A stretch of DNA of 64,000 bases from Halobellus litoreus (GCF_024464595.1 NZ_JANHAW010000001.1:1195083-1259082); one strand, 5' to 3'; shown: positions 29,700-39,408, counted from the first letter of the stretch. Notes: generated by a model not told the origin, from the letters alone. Numbers and translations are program-made.

Positions 29700-30857
29700 G
29701 TGGTCGAAGCACTCCTGGGCGTCGGCGTCCTCGTGGCCGTCTTCGTCGGGTTCAACATCGGCGGCTCCTCGACCGGCGTCGCCTTCGGGCCCGCGGTCGG
29801 AAGCGACCTGGTCTCGAAAGTCGGCGCGGCGGGGTTGATGACGACGTTTGCCCTCCTCGGCGCGTGGACCGCCGGGCGGGAAGTCATCGAGACGATGGGC
29901 GGGCAGATCGTCCCGCGGAGCGAATTCACGCTCGCCGCGAGCGTAGCCGTCCTCTTCTTCGTCGGCCTGGCGCTGCTCGTCTCCAACACGTTCGGCGTGC
30001 CGGCGTCGACGTCGATGACGGCCGTCGGCGCGATCGCCGGTCTCGGCGTCGCCTCGGGGACGTTGAACGAGGCCGTGATGCTCGAGATCATCTCCTGGTG
30101 GATCGTCGCGCCGGTCATCGCCTTCTGGATCTGCGCGGTCATCGGCCGGTACGTCTACCCCTACCTCGACGCGGCGCTGAAACTCGACCGCTCTCCCGGC
30201 CCCGTCGTCGTTTTCGACCGCGACGGGGCTGTTCCGCGGCCCAGACTCGGTCCCAACACGACCCCGCGAGAGCTCGGGAGCGTGGGGCTGGTCGTCGTCA
30301 TCGCGTGTTATATGGCGTACTCGGCGGGCGCGTCGAACGCCGCCAACGCCGTCGCGCCGCTGGTCGGCAACGGCGCGGTGTCGATGAACGGCGGGATCCT
30401 CCTGGCCGCGGGCGCGATCGGCCTCGGCGCGTTCACGATCGCGCGCCGGACGCTCGACACCGTCGGCAACGACCTCACGGAACTGCCGATCCTGGCGGCG
30501 CTCGTCGTCGAGACGGTGTCGGCGACGCTGATCGCGACGCTGTCGTACCTCGGTATTCCGGCGAGTCTGGCCGTCTCGGCGACGATGTGCATCGTCGGTC
30601 TCGGCTGGGGGCGCGCGACCCGGACGGTCACGATCGGCGAGGCCATCGGCGGCGAGACGCCCGAGATGTCGGTCGACGCCCTGACCACGGAAACGGCCGA
30701 GGAGGTCCCTCGGATGGGCGAGGAGTCGACGCAGGAACTCGGCGGAACCGATCTGTTCGACCCCGGGACGACCGGCCGGGTCATCTTCTTTTGGCTCCTG
30801 ACCCCGACGCTGTCGGCCGTCGCCTCGTACGTCCTCTTCGCGACGACACCGCTCTGA
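29700..30857 (+). CDS. pitA: Inorganic phosphate transporter, PiT family
   Basis: The 385-residue membrane protein has two PHO-4 repeats. The first carries GFNIGGSSTGVAFGPAVG (about 12-30) and the second YSAGASNAANAVAPLVG (about 205-221), the paired signatures of low-affinity phosphate/cation symporters. A soluble acidic loop lies at about 320-355. The start is taken as GTG at 29700, directly before the first helix; GTG at 29664 would add 12 residues with no membrane or family character. Confidence 0.9.
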   Translation: MVEALLGVGVLVAVFVGFNIGGSSTGVAFGPAVGSDLVSKVGAAGLMTTFALLGAWTAGREVIETMGGQIVPRSEFTLAASVAVLFFVGLALLVSNTFGVPASTSMTAVGAIAGLGVASGTLNEAVMLEIISWWIVAPVIAFWICAVIGRYVYPYLDAALKLDRSPGPVVVFDRDGAVPRPRLGPNTTPRELGSVGLVVVIACYMAYSAGASNAANAVAPLVGNGAVSMNGGILLAAGAIGLGAFTIARRTLDTVGNDLTELPILAALVVETVSATLIATLSYLGIPASLAVSATMCIVGLGWGRATRTVTIGEAIGGETPEMSVDALTTETAEEVPRMGEESTQELGGTDLFDPGTTGRVIFFWLLTPTLSAVASYVLFATTPL

Positions 30858-30961
30858 GACTGCCGCTCACCGTCGGCAGGCTTCAGATCCGTCCACCTTT
30901 GGGGTTCGAACTGGACGATTTTTGCTATCAATCCGGTGACGGAGGCGAAGTGAACAGCAAA

Positions 30962-30969
30962 GTCTAATG
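30962..30969 (+). promoter_or_regulatory. TATA box for ferredoxin
   Basis: GTCTAATG lies 25-32 nt before the ATG at 30994. This spacing argues against the in-frame ATG at 30967, which lies inside the box. Confidence 0.5.
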
Positions 30970-30993
30970 GGATGGCATACAAATCGCCTGCTG

Positions 30994-31383
30994 ATGCCTA
31001 CCGTAGAATACCTCAACTACGAAGTGCTGGACGACCACGACTGGGACATGGACGACGACGACCTCTTCGAGAAGGCCGCTGACGCCGGCCTGGACGACGA
31101 GGACTACGGTTCCCTCGAAGTCAATCAGGGCGAGTACATCCTCGAAGCCGCCGAGGCGCAGGGCTACGACTGGCCCTTCTCGTGCCGCGCCGGTGCCTGT
31201 GCGAACTGTGCGTCCATCCTCAAGGAGGGCGAAATCGACATGGACATGCAGCAGATCCTCTCCGACGAGGAGGTCTCCGAGAAGAACGTCCGTCTGACCT
31301 GCATCGGATCGCCGGCGGCCGACGAGGTCAAAATCGTCTACAACGCGAAACACCTGGACTACCTCCAGAACCGCGTCATCTAA
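30994..31383 (+). CDS. fdx: Halophilic 2Fe-2S ferredoxin
   Basis: The 129-residue plant-type ferredoxin has cluster ligands C64, C69, C72 (in [10 protein letters not shown]) and C103 (LTCIG). The acidic insertion of about 30 residues near the N-terminus ([27 protein letters not shown]) is the known halophilic adaptation. It serves 2-oxoacid:ferredoxin oxidoreductases and other redox enzymes. The sequence is close to published Halobacterium and Haloarcula ferredoxins, which begin at [10 protein letters not shown], so the ATG at 30994 is used. Confidence 0.97.
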   Translation: MPTVEYLNYEVLDDHDWDMDDDDLFEKAADAGLDDEDYGSLEVNQGEYILEAAEAQGYDWPFSCRAGACANCASILKEGEIDMDMQQILSDEEVSEKNVRLTCIGSPAADEVKIVYNAKHLDYLQNRVI

Positions 31384-31526
31384 GCGCGACTCCCGGGAAC
31401 CACTCCCCCGACCGCGGTGGTCGGCGACCGCAACGTCTCGAAGATGCGCTCGCGTGTCTTCGCTTCTCTTTCGACTTCGCGAGGCCGTATCGGCCCGATC
31501 GTCGGTGACGCCCAGCGATCCCGCCG

Positions 31527-31578
31527 CGTCTTTCTTTCGACGACTCCCCCGGCGTCTTTCTTTCGACGACTTCCCCGG
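31527..31578. repeat. 26-bp tandem duplication in the gap after ferredoxin
   Basis: Two 26-bp units (CGTCTTTCTTTCGACGACTC + CCCCGG, with one difference) lie in the 284-bp gap between the convergent ferredoxin and histidine kinase genes. The pyrimidine-rich runs could help termination. No gene is seen in the gap. Confidence 0.7.
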
Positions 31579-31667
31579 CGTCCGCTATGCGACGCTCCCG
31601 TGCTCCTGCGCGGCTCGACGCCGTCGCTCCGGCGACGACGTCCCGAGTGCGGCTACGCCGAGTCCGG

Positions 31668-33659
31668 CTACGAGGTCTCCGCGCGGGCGACGCCCCGGAT
31701 CTCGAATCTCGCGCCCCCGGTCTCGCTCTCGGTCAGCCGTAGGTTCCAGCCGTGCGCCTCGGTGACGGTCTCGACGATCGAGAGCCCGTAGCCCGTGCCG
31801 TCTTCGGCGGTCGTGTAACTCGCGTCGAACACGCGGTCGCGCTCTGCCTCCGGAACGCCCGGACCGTCGTCCTCGACGAAGAAGTCCGGGCCGTCCCCGA
31901 TCTGACCGACGCGGACCGCGACGCCGTCGCCGGCGTGCTCGCGGGCGTTTCGGAACAGGTTCTCGAACAGTTGCTGGAGCCGGTCCGGATCGGCCGCGAT
32001 GTCCGCCGTGCAGTCGACGCGGAGCGTCGCGTCGGGCGCGTCCGTATGTTCCCACGCCCGTTCGACGACGTCGGGGAGCGACGTCGGCCGCAGTTCGCCG
32101 ATCGTTCGCCCCTCCCGGGCGAGCCACAGCAGGTCGTCGATGATCCGGGCCATCCGGTCGTGGGCGCACTCGACCTCGTCGAGGTGCGCCTGCGAACCGG
32201 TCTCTCGTGCCAGTTCGAGGTAGCCGTCCGCAACCGAGAGCGGGTTCCTGAGGTCGTGTGAGACGACGCTCGCGAAGTTCTCCAGCCGATCGTTCCGCTC
32301 CTGCAACTCGCGCTCGTAGTCGACCCGATCGATGACCTCGGCCAGTGCGGCCGTGAAGACGTTGATGATCGCCTCGTCGGTCGCGTCGAAGGCGTCGGGC
32401 TCCGGTGATCCGACGAACAGAACGCCGTGGGCACCGATGGGAACGAACAGTCCGCTGCGGACGTCGCCGTCCACGTCCAGGTCACCCTCGTCGACGGCAT
32501 CGCACCGACGGGACCGTTTCGTCTCGAAGACGTCCCGAACGGTCGACCGCGCGCCGGAACTTTTCTCTTCTGCGCAGGAAGCCGGTTCCGGGTCGTCGCT
32601 CTCCGGGCTCCGGACCAGCCGATCGGTCGATTCGTCGTACCGATACACCGCGTGGGCCTCGAATCCCGGGAGCCCCGACAGCTGTCGGTCGACGAGCGAA
32701 CAAATTTCCCGTCGGGAGTCGGCGTCCAGCCACCCCGTCATCGATTCGTACAGGCTCCGGAGTTGACGCTCACGCTGCTTTCGGTCCGTTATGTCGGCGT
32801 TGACTGCGACGAAGCGATGGATCCGCCCGTCCTCGTCTTCCACGGGTGCGATCGTCTGATCGACGACGTAGTGTTCGCCGCCTTGGGTCCTGTTCGTGAG
32901 TTCGCTCCGCCAGGTTTCCCCCGAGAGGATCGTCTCCCACAGGTTCGCGTAGAACGCCGGGCCGTGCTCGCCGGACTTCAGAATCCGCGGCGTCTGTCCG
33001 ATCGCTTCCTCGGCCGCGTAGCCGGTCGTCGACTCGAACGCCGAGTTCACGTAGGTGATCGTGCCGTCGGACGTGGTGCAGTAGATCGAGTGTCCGGACG
33101 ACTCGATCGCTTTGCGGAAGGTCCGGAGTCGCCGGGTCTCGTCGTCTCCGAGGACCTCGTCCACGGCATCTGTGGGAGCGTCGCTCTCGTTGTCAGCGCG
33201 AGCGTCGTCCACGGCGTCTGCGGGGGCATCGTCCTCGGCGGTACCACGCTCGACGACCGATCGGAGCCGACCGACGAGCGTCGCGTGTCCGCCGTCGGCC
33301 CTCGATCGCACGACGTAGTCGTCGACGCCGGCACCGATCGCGTCGCTGGCGATCGCCTCCGACCCCGTCGCCGGGTAGAGAACGAACGGAAGGTCGGGGT
33401 GCGCGGCTTTGACCGTTCGGAGTAACTCGACCCCGTTCGTCGATCCGAGGTCGTAGGTCGCGACGGCGCAGTCGTACGGCGTCGTTTCGAGCGCCGAACG
33501 GACATCGCCGGCCGTCGCGACCGAGTCGACGTCGAGCGCCGTATCCTCGCGTTCGAACGCTGCCGCGGTCGCTGCGGCGTCGTCCCGGTCTGCACCGACG
33601 TAGAGAACGCGGATCTCGCCCGGTTCTCGTTGCATCTGCTTGTTTCGTCCATCAGTCAC
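31668..33659 (-). CDS. Hybrid-type sensor histidine kinase (REC-PAS-GAF-HisKA-HATPase)
   Basis: The soluble 663-residue kinase has, in order: a receiver-like domain (about 15-140, with degenerate sequence around ATYDLGSTNG), an acidic linker holding a duplicated TDAVD motif, a PAS domain (about 180-290, ending DRKQRERQL), a GAF domain (about 315-450), a HisKA box (phospho-acceptor His in VVSHDLRNPLSV) and an ATPase domain (NLFRNAREHAGD, DDGPGVP, TGYGLSIV). No membrane segment is seen, so it senses a cytosolic signal. There is no neighbouring response regulator. A start at 33635 is also possible. Confidence 0.92.
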   Translation of the reverse strand: MTDGRNKQMQREPGEIRVLYVGADRDDAAATAAAFEREDTALDVDSVATAGDVRSALETTPYDCAVATYDLGSTNGVELLRTVKAAHPDLPFVLYPATGSEAIASDAIGAGVDDYVVRSRADGGHATLVGRLRSVVERGTAEDDAPADAVDDARADNESDAPTDAVDEVLGDDETRRLRTFRKAIESSGHSIYCTTSDGTITYVNSAFESTTGYAAEEAIGQTPRILKSGEHGPAFYANLWETILSGETWRSELTNRTQGGEHYVVDQTIAPVEDEDGRIHRFVAVNADITDRKQRERQLRSLYESMTGWLDADSRREICSLVDRQLSGLPGFEAHAVYRYDESTDRLVRSPESDDPEPASCAEEKSSGARSTVRDVFETKRSRRCDAVDEGDLDVDGDVRSGLFVPIGAHGVLFVGSPEPDAFDATDEAIINVFTAALAEVIDRVDYERELQERNDRLENFASVVSHDLRNPLSVADGYLELARETGSQAHLDEVECAHDRMARIIDDLLWLAREGRTIGELRPTSLPDVVERAWEHTDAPDATLRVDCTADIAADPDRLQQLFENLFRNAREHAGDGVAVRVGQIGDGPDFFVEDDGPGVPEAERDRVFDASYTTAEDGTGYGLSIVETVTEAHGWNLRLTESETGGARFEIRGVARAETS

Positions 33660-33828
33660 CGGTTCTTAGCTATTTCTGTTTGGTCGTCGCGATGCCGTGC
33701 CGTCACTCGATCCCTCATCAGAAGGTCGACCGCAAGGAGCGTCCAGCCGGACGAACGGGTGGCATAAAGCGACGCTCGGACGATCGGTCACGGCAGGTGG
33801 TCCGGACGGTCGGCCACAGTATGAATGG

Positions 33829-34032
33829 TCACAGCGAGTTGATGTCCTCGCTCGTCACCACGCGGTCGTCCGGGAGTCGTGCGATGCAGTCGTGACACAG
33901 GAAGAACTCTCCGCCGTCGTCGAGTTCGAGCGTCATCCCGCCGCTCGATTCGGCCTCGAACGACCAGAAGTCGCCGATGCCGCCGGCGATTCGCACGGAC
34001 CGACCGCAACCGTCGCAGGGCTCACTCGTCAT
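33829..34032 (-). CDS. Small CxxC...CxxC zinc-ribbon-like protein
   Basis: The 67-residue protein has two cysteine pairs, C6-x-x-C9 and C46-x-x-C49, which fit one zinc site, around a compact beta core (GGIGDFWSFEAESSGGMTLEL). It belongs to the many conserved haloarchaeal zinc-binding microproteins and the function is unknown. The ATG at 34032 is chosen because the first CxxC follows closely; an extension to 34095 adds a basic, unconserved stretch. Confidence 0.75.
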   Translation of the reverse strand: MTSEPCDGCGRSVRIAGGIGDFWSFEAESSGGMTLELDDGGEFFLCHDCIARLPDDRVVTSEDINSL

Positions 34033-34131
34033 ACCGGAGCGACGTGGTGGAGCGTGAAACCACCTGCGAGAATCATTCAATTTCCGACATATCAATAGCT
34101 TCTATGGCCAACCCGACGAACTGACGGTCGA

Positions 34132-35565
34132 ATGACCACTTCCGAACGGGAGGCATCCGCGACCAGCAATCGGGCGGGCGAGTCGCCGCAGACCGTCTCG
34201 CTGCCCGACGCGGACGACGAGACCACGACGACCGAAGCCGGGTCGGAACTCGAACGGACCATCGGGCTGTCCGGCGGGATCTCCATCGGCGTCGGGACGA
34301 TGATCGGCGCGGGGATCTTCGTCTTCCCGGGGCTGGCCGCCGGCCGGGCGGGTCCTGCCGCCGCGGCGTCGTTCGGCATCGGCGCGGTCATCGCGCTGTT
34401 GGTCGCGCTGCCCGCCTCGGAGTTGGCGACGGCGATGCCGAAATCCGGCGGGGGGTACTACTTCATCTCGCGGGCGCTCGGCGCGTTGCCCGGCGCGATC
34501 GTCGGGATCAGCATCTGGCTTGGCCTGGTGTTCGCGACGGCCTTCTACCTCGTCGGGTTCGGCAACTACGCCGCCGCGGTGCTGGCGGAAGCGGGCGTCG
34601 CCGTCGGCGACGTCCCGATCGTGGTGCCGCTCGGCCTCCTGTTCGGCGCGTTCCTGACCGCGCTGAACCTCTTCGGGACCGAGAACGCCGCCGCGTTGCA
34701 GAACTACGTCGTCGGCTTGCTCCTGACGATCCTCGTGTTCTTCCTGAGCTACGGCGGCCTCGACGCCCTCGGAGTGTTCGGTCGCGCGAGCGCCCCGGAG
34801 ACGTTCGCGCCGTTCGGGCCGATTCCCGTGTTCACGACGGCGGCGCTCGTGTTCACGTCGTATCTCGGCTTCGCGCAGGTCGCGACCGTCGCCGGCGACA
34901 TCAAGCGGCCGGGACGGAACCTCCCGCTGGCGATGGTCGCCTCGGTGGTGATCGTAGGCGTGCTCTACGTCGTGACGATCTTCGTCGCCACGAGCGCCTT
35001 CGGGAGCGCGGCGCTCGCGTCCTTCGGCGAGACGGCCATCGTCGAGGTCGCCCGCAACTTCGTCGGGACCGCCGGCGCGATCGCGATCCTCGTCGCGGGG
35101 CTGCTGGCGACGGTCTCCAGCGCGAACGCGTCGATCCTCTCGACCTCTCGGGCCGTCTTCGCGGTGAGCAAAGACGCCATCCTGCCGCGCTTCGCGGCTC
35201 GGATGAACCTCCGCTACGGGACGCCGCACGTCGCCTTGGCGATGGCCGGCGGTCCGGTCCTCGTGCTGGTGGCGTTCGGCGAGGTCGAGGTCCTCGCTGA
35301 GGTCGCGTCCTTCCTCCACCTCGTGATGTACGGCCTGATGTGCGTCTCGCTCTTCGCGATGCGCAGGGACGAACCGGAGTGGTACGACCCGGCGTTCCGG
35401 GTGCCGGCGTACCCGCTGGTCGCGGGCCTCGGCGCGGTCGCGAGCGCCGGGCTGATCCTGTTCATGCAACCCACCTCGCAGATCATCGGCGTCGCGATCA
35501 TGCTCGCCGCCGCCGGATGGTACAAGTACTACGCCGCCGACGTTCGACTCAAGGGGGTGCTCTGA
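34132..35565 (+). CDS. APC superfamily amino acid permease
   Basis: The 477-residue protein has a hydrophilic acidic N-terminus (1-40) followed by about 12 membrane helices. The first helix carries the APC consensus [20 protein letters not shown], with the substrate-binding glycines, and [16 protein letters not shown] lies near helix 8-9. The substrate is unknown. The UspA-type protein begins two bases after its stop; haloarchaeal APC permeases often carry or neighbour Usp domains, which suggests nucleotide-dependent control of transport. Confidence 0.92.
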   Translation: MTTSEREASATSNRAGESPQTVSLPDADDETTTTEAGSELERTIGLSGGISIGVGTMIGAGIFVFPGLAAGRAGPAAAASFGIGAVIALLVALPASELATAMPKSGGGYYFISRALGALPGAIVGISIWLGLVFATAFYLVGFGNYAAAVLAEAGVAVGDVPIVVPLGLLFGAFLTALNLFGTENAAALQNYVVGLLLTILVFFLSYGGLDALGVFGRASAPETFAPFGPIPVFTTAALVFTSYLGFAQVATVAGDIKRPGRNLPLAMVASVVIVGVLYVVTIFVATSAFGSAALASFGETAIVEVARNFVGTAGAIAILVAGLLATVSSANASILSTSRAVFAVSKDAILPRFAARMNLRYGTPHVALAMAGGPVLVLVAFGEVEVLAEVASFLHLVMYGLMCVSLFAMRRDEPEWYDPAFRVPAYPLVAGLGAVASAGLILFMQPTSQIIGVAIMLAAAGWYKYYAADVRLKGVL

Positions 35566-35567
35566 AG

Positions 35568-36368
35568 ATGTACCCGAACGGCTTCGCGGACGACGGTGGC
35601 CGATGCATCACCGACGGCGGACTGGCGATCCGCGAGCCGCCGGTGATCCTCGTTCCGATCGAGATCCTGGAGGGACAAACGATCCCCGAGACGCTCGTGG
35701 AGTTTCTCGCGCCCGCGGAGGTCGTCGTCCTCGGCTACCACGTCCTCCCGGAACAGACCCCGACCGAACAGGCGAGCCTGCAGTTCGAAGAACGCGCCCA
35801 GGCGGCCGTCGACGACATCGCGGCCGCGTTCGTCGACGCCGGCCGCAACCCCGACACGCGCGTTGTGTTCACCCACGACCGCGAGCAGACGATCGACCGC
35901 GTCGCGAGCGAGGTCGGCGCGACGGCGATCCTGCTGCCGAACCCCACGGGCGAGGTCGAGACAGTGCTCGTGCCGATTCGGGGTGCCATCGACGACGACC
36001 GACTCGCGGACCTCGTCGCGACGCTCGTCGTCGAGGATCGCGAACGGGTGACGCTGTGGGGGCTCGCGTCCGACGGATCGGACTTCGATCCGGAGGGCGC
36101 GGTCGAGCGAGCGGCCGACCGGATCCGCGAACGGGGAATCCCCGACGGCCAGCTCGACCGCGAGGTGACGACCACGACCACGCCGATCATCGACATCGTC
36201 GACCGGTCGGCCGCGGCCGACATCATCGTGATGGGCGAGGGGCGCGAGTCGCTGCTCGCGGCGCTCCTCGGGGAAGACACCGAGCGGGTCGCCGAGGGCG
36301 CCGTCGCCCCGGTACTCGTCGTGCGGGACAGGGACCCGGAGGAGACCGATTCCGAAGCAACGCAATGA
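35568..36368 (+). CDS. Universal stress protein family protein
   Basis: The 266-residue protein's second half matches a UspA fold. The nucleotide-binding motif is near the end as MGEGRESLLAALLGEDTERVAEGAVAPVLVV, a variant of G-x2-G-x9-G(S/T). The first half (about 25-150) is a second, more degenerate Usp-like domain (PVILVPIEILEGQTIPETLVEFL). It probably binds ATP and acts with the APC permease just upstream. The stop overlaps the next start by four bases. Confidence 0.85.
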   Translation: MYPNGFADDGGRCITDGGLAIREPPVILVPIEILEGQTIPETLVEFLAPAEVVVLGYHVLPEQTPTEQASLQFEERAQAAVDDIAAAFVDAGRNPDTRVVFTHDREQTIDRVASEVGATAILLPNPTGEVETVLVPIRGAIDDDRLADLVATLVVEDRERVTLWGLASDGSDFDPEGAVERAADRIRERGIPDGQLDREVTTTTTPIIDIVDRSAAADIIVMGEGRESLLAALLGEDTERVAEGAVAPVLVVRDRDPEETDSEATQ

Positions 36369-37315
36369 AGCTGAACTGCGAGGGCTGTGCGGGCTGTTGT
36401 ATCGACTGGCGGCCGCTCGCATCGACGCCGTCGGACCACGAGCGCCGCGGTCCCGGCGAGCCGCTCGACGACGCGTACAACCTCGTGCCGCTGACGCGCG
36501 ACGAGGTGGCGCGGTTCGTCGAGCGCGGTCTGGGCGACGCGCTGACGCCGCGGCTCTGGCGGGTCGACGAGGAGACGCCCGGCGTCGTCGTCGACGGAAT
36601 CCGGATCGCCGCCGTCGCCGGCCGCCCGGTCTTCTTCGTCGGCCTGCGGAAAGCGCCGAAGCCGGTCGCGCCGTTCGGCAGGGATCGGCGGTGGCTGCGG
36701 ACCTGCGCCTTCCTCGATCCGGAGACGCTCCAGTGTCGGATTCACGAGGCCGACACCTACCCGGCGGAGTGCGCGGCGTACCCGAGTTACAACCTCGATC
36801 TCGGCGTCGAGACCGAGTGCGAGCGCGTCGAGGCCGAGTACGGTACCGATCGGCTCCTCGACGACGATCCCGGCGAGTACGAGGGGCCCCTGCTCGGCCC
36901 GCAGGCGCTCGGCGCGAAACTGTTCGGCTACCCCGACCCCGACGAACTCGCGGGCGTCGTCGACCGGATACGCGACGGGGCTCTGCGAGAGACGGATCGG
37001 GCCGCGTTCGTCGGCGTGGCCGCCGGGTCGCGGCCGGGAACGCTCGAAATCGACGACGATCGGGCGGCCGCGGCGACGGCGGACGTGCTCGACGCCGACT
37101 CGTGGGTGGGCCGGGCGATCGACGAGTGGGAGACCGTGGCCGAGGAGAGAGGCGGAGTTCCAGCCGAGTTCGCAGACGAGCCCGTGGCCGAGGACGGGCC
37201 GGAAGACGGCGTGATCGGCACCGTCGCGTTCGACGTGCCGAGCGGGGACGCGGTCGAGGTCGCCCGCGGCGCGCCGGAGACGCCCGGTTGGGACGCCGTC
37301 GGGGACGGTGACTGA
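36365..37315 (+). CDS. YkgJ-type cysteine-cluster protein
   Basis: The 316-residue protein opens with CEGCAGCC (C5, C8, C11, C12). Further cysteines lie in RTCAFLD, LQCRIHEAD and YPAECAAYPSYN, the YkgJ/CxxCxxCC pattern of a probable Fe-S or zinc cluster protein. The last 100 residues form an acidic extension not needed for the cluster. Function is unknown in the family. ATGA overlap with the Usp gene places it in the permease operon. Confidence 0.82.
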   Translation: MKLNCEGCAGCCIDWRPLASTPSDHERRGPGEPLDDAYNLVPLTRDEVARFVERGLGDALTPRLWRVDEETPGVVVDGIRIAAVAGRPVFFVGLRKAPKPVAPFGRDRRWLRTCAFLDPETLQCRIHEADTYPAECAAYPSYNLDLGVETECERVEAEYGTDRLLDDDPGEYEGPLLGPQALGAKLFGYPDPDELAGVVDRIRDGALRETDRAAFVGVAAGSRPGTLEIDDDRAAAATADVLDADSWVGRAIDEWETVAEERGGVPAEFADEPVAEDGPEDGVIGTVAFDVPSGDAVEVARGAPETPGWDAVGDGD

Positions 37316-37364
37316 TCCACGGCCCTGGGGACGAATCCACGTTGACGGTCGACCGCGGCGAGAA

Positions 37365-37373
37365 CGGTTAACC
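37365..37373 (+). promoter_or_regulatory. TATA box for the NmrA-like gene
   Basis: CGGTTAACC lies 23-31 nt before the ATG at 37396. It is a palindrome (GGTTAACC), so it could also be an operator. Confidence 0.45.
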
Positions 37374-37395
37374 GGATGGGGACCCACGTCACAGT

Positions 37396-38451
37396 ATGAA
37401 CGTTCTCGTGACGGGCGCGACGGGGTTCGTCGGGGGCCGTCTCGTGCCCGCGCTGCTCGCTGCGGGTCACGACGTGACGGCGCTGGTCCGCGACGCGTCC
37501 CGGTACGACGCCCCCGACGGGGTCCGCGTCGTCGAGGGCGACCTCCTCGACCCGGGAAGTTTCGACGACGCGCTCGACGTCGACGCGGCCTACTATCTCG
37601 TCCACTCGATGCGGGCCGGATCAGATTTCGAGGAGCGCGACAGGCGAGCGGCGGAGAACTTCGCGCGAGCGGCCTCTGAACACGAGGTCGACCGCGTGGT
37701 CTACCTCGGCGGTCTCGGCGAGGACCGAGATCGGCTCTCCGAACACCTCCGGTCTCGTCGGGAGGTCGAGCGGATCCTGGGCGAGGGCGAATACGCCCTC
37801 ACGACTCTCCGGGCCGCCATCCTGATCGGCGACGGCTCGGCGAGTTTCGAGATGATCGAACAGCTGTCCTCGCGGCTCCCGGTGATGGTGACGCCGAGAT
37901 GGGTCGAGACGAAGTGTCAGCCCATCTTCGTCGACGACGCGGTCGAGTATCTCGTCGGCGTCCTCGACGTGCCCGAGACGGCGGGCGAAACCTACGAGAT
38001 CGGCGGTCCGGACGTGCTGACGTACCGCGAGATACTCGTTCGGGTCGGCGAACACCGCGGCCGCGCACCGCGGATCGTCCCGGTACCGATCCTCTCGCCG
38101 AAGCTCTCCTCGCTGTGGATCGGCCTCGTCACCGACATCCCCGCGTCGGTCGCCCGGCCCCTGATCGAGGGGCTGAAGAACCCCGTCGTCGTGCGCGATC
38201 ACCGCATCGAGTCGCTGGTCGAGGTCGATCTGACACCCTTCGACGAGGCCGTCTCACAGGCCCGGAGCGACGACGTGGCGACCGACGGCGGTGGCGGGGG
38301 AGTCGGCGATGCGCGCGGCGGTCCCGTCGACGGCGGCGATGCGCGCAACCCGACAGCCCGCGGCGGTGGCGCAGCCTCGACCGATGACGGGGACAGCGCC
38401 GACACCGCGAGAAACGTCCGTCTCACGGGAACCGGGAGTCTCGATCGCTGA
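37396..38451 (+). CDS. NAD(P)-binding NmrA/NDUFA9-like protein
   Basis: The 351-residue atypical short-chain dehydrogenase-like protein has a nucleotide loop GATGFVGGRLVPAL (about 7-20) and an acidic residue at strand 2 (VVEGDLLDP). YYLVHSMRAGSDFEERDRRAAENFARAA matches the NDUFA9-like subgroup, where the classical YxxxK is absent. Residues 295-351 are Gly/Ala/Asp-rich and disordered. It may be a redox sensor or quinone/lipid-linked protein. The stop and the next start share one base (TGATG). Confidence 0.84.
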   Translation: MNVLVTGATGFVGGRLVPALLAAGHDVTALVRDASRYDAPDGVRVVEGDLLDPGSFDDALDVDAAYYLVHSMRAGSDFEERDRRAAENFARAASEHEVDRVVYLGGLGEDRDRLSEHLRSRREVERILGEGEYALTTLRAAILIGDGSASFEMIEQLSSRLPVMVTPRWVETKCQPIFVDDAVEYLVGVLDVPETAGETYEIGGPDVLTYREILVRVGEHRGRAPRIVPVPILSPKLSSLWIGLVTDIPASVARPLIEGLKNPVVVRDHRIESLVEVDLTPFDEAVSQARSDDVATDGGGGGVGDARGGPVDGGDARNPTARGGGAASTDDGDSADTARNVRLTGTGSLDR

Positions 38452-39194
38452 TGAGCGGGTCACGTCCCGCGTCCGACAGGCCCAACGAACTGTACGGCGA
38501 CACCTGGGTCTACGAGAGCATCGTCGGCGCGATTCCCGGAGTCGACCTCACTGATTGGCAGGCGATCGCCATCCAGTTGGCGCTCTTCGAGACCGGCGTC
38601 TTACTGCTGGCGTGGTTCTACGACCTCTGGGAGGCCGTCCTCCCGGGGTCCGTGGCCGTCGCCGTCGCGGCCGCCGGCAGCGGAGTGATGCGACAGTTCG
38701 GCCGGCGGACGCGTCGCCTCGATCTCCCCGAACCCTACCGCCGACTCCTGTTCGGTTCGAGCATCGAAGTCGTGCTCGGGATCCTCGCGTTCGTCGCGCT
38801 CGTGACGCACCTGTTCGTCTTCGACCCGCGGTCGGCGGACCCGCCGCTCCTGGAGTGGCTGTTCGGCCCCGATCCGGCAATCCCGGTGGTCTATCTCACG
38901 CTGTTGATCCTCTGGGACCTTTGTTACCGCATCGGGACCTCGTGGTGGGCCGCGGTCGTGGCCCTGTGGCGCTCGTGGCGGTACGCGTTCGATCCCGAGA
39001 CGGCCCGCCGTCTCCGCCGTCTCGACGCGCTCAACGTCGGATTCGGCCTGACGCAGCTCGCGATGATTCCCTTCCTGCTCGACCGCCCGGTGCTTCTCGT
39101 CGCCGTCGGAGGACACATCGTCGCGGTGACGGTGGTCTCGCTCGCGGCGATGGCGACGTTGCGGGTTCGAGAGGTCGATCCGGTGGCTAACTGA
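38451..39194 (+). CDS. Haloarchaeal membrane protein, coupled to the NmrA-like gene
   Basis: The 247-residue protein has about six hydrophobic segments (roughly 45-65, 70-88, 108-128, 145-165, 205-223 and 225-242). A cytosolic RRTRRLDLPEPYRRLLFGS and an ALWRSWRYAFDPETARRLRRLDALN loop are rich in Arg. I do not recognise a characterised family. It begins on the last base of the upstream stop, so it is translated with the NAD(P)-binding protein and may anchor it at the membrane; this is inference. Confidence 0.75.
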   Translation: MSGSRPASDRPNELYGDTWVYESIVGAIPGVDLTDWQAIAIQLALFETGVLLLAWFYDLWEAVLPGSVAVAVAAAGSGVMRQFGRRTRRLDLPEPYRRLLFGSSIEVVLGILAFVALVTHLFVFDPRSADPPLLEWLFGPDPAIPVVYLTLLILWDLCYRIGTSWWAAVVALWRSWRYAFDPETARRLRRLDALNVGFGLTQLAMIPFLLDRPVLLVAVGGHIVAVTVVSLAAMATLRVREVDPVAN

Positions 39195-39234
39195 GCCTCG
39201 GCTCTCCCGCGTCGAGACCGGAGCACCGCCGTCG

Positions 39235-39408
39235 CTACTCGCCCTGGAGCTGTTTGAACTGGTCGAGGAGCGCCTCCGTCGAGTCGCCGTCGTCGTACTC
39301 TACGGACCCTCGATACACCGTTCGGTCGTCCGAGAAGTCCGTATCGACCGCACCGTTCTTCCGCTCACGACGCTCGTGTTCGTCGTCGTCGTATGCGCCC
39401 ATCGACAT
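39235..39408 (-). CDS. DUF5786 family protein
   Basis: The 57-residue, highly charged protein (MSMGAYDDDEHERRERKNG, then VYRGSVEYDDGDSTEALLDQF) matches the haloarchaeal DUF5786 family; the function is unknown. It is divergent from the DUF5784 gene. The start at 39408 is 28-37 nt after a TATA box at 39436-39445. Confidence 0.8.
   Translation of the reverse strand: MSMGAYDDDEHERRERKNGAVDTDFSDDRTVYRGSVEYDDGDSTEALLDQFKQLQGE

Noticed and set aside
30994-31383. N-terminal acidic insert in the ferredoxin as a novelty
   Set aside because: The insert is the known halophilic adaptation of haloarchaeal plant-type ferredoxins.
34104-34124. Six-codon upstream ORF before the APC permease
   Set aside because: It is only six codons long and likely precedes or spans the transcription start; nothing supports a regulatory role.
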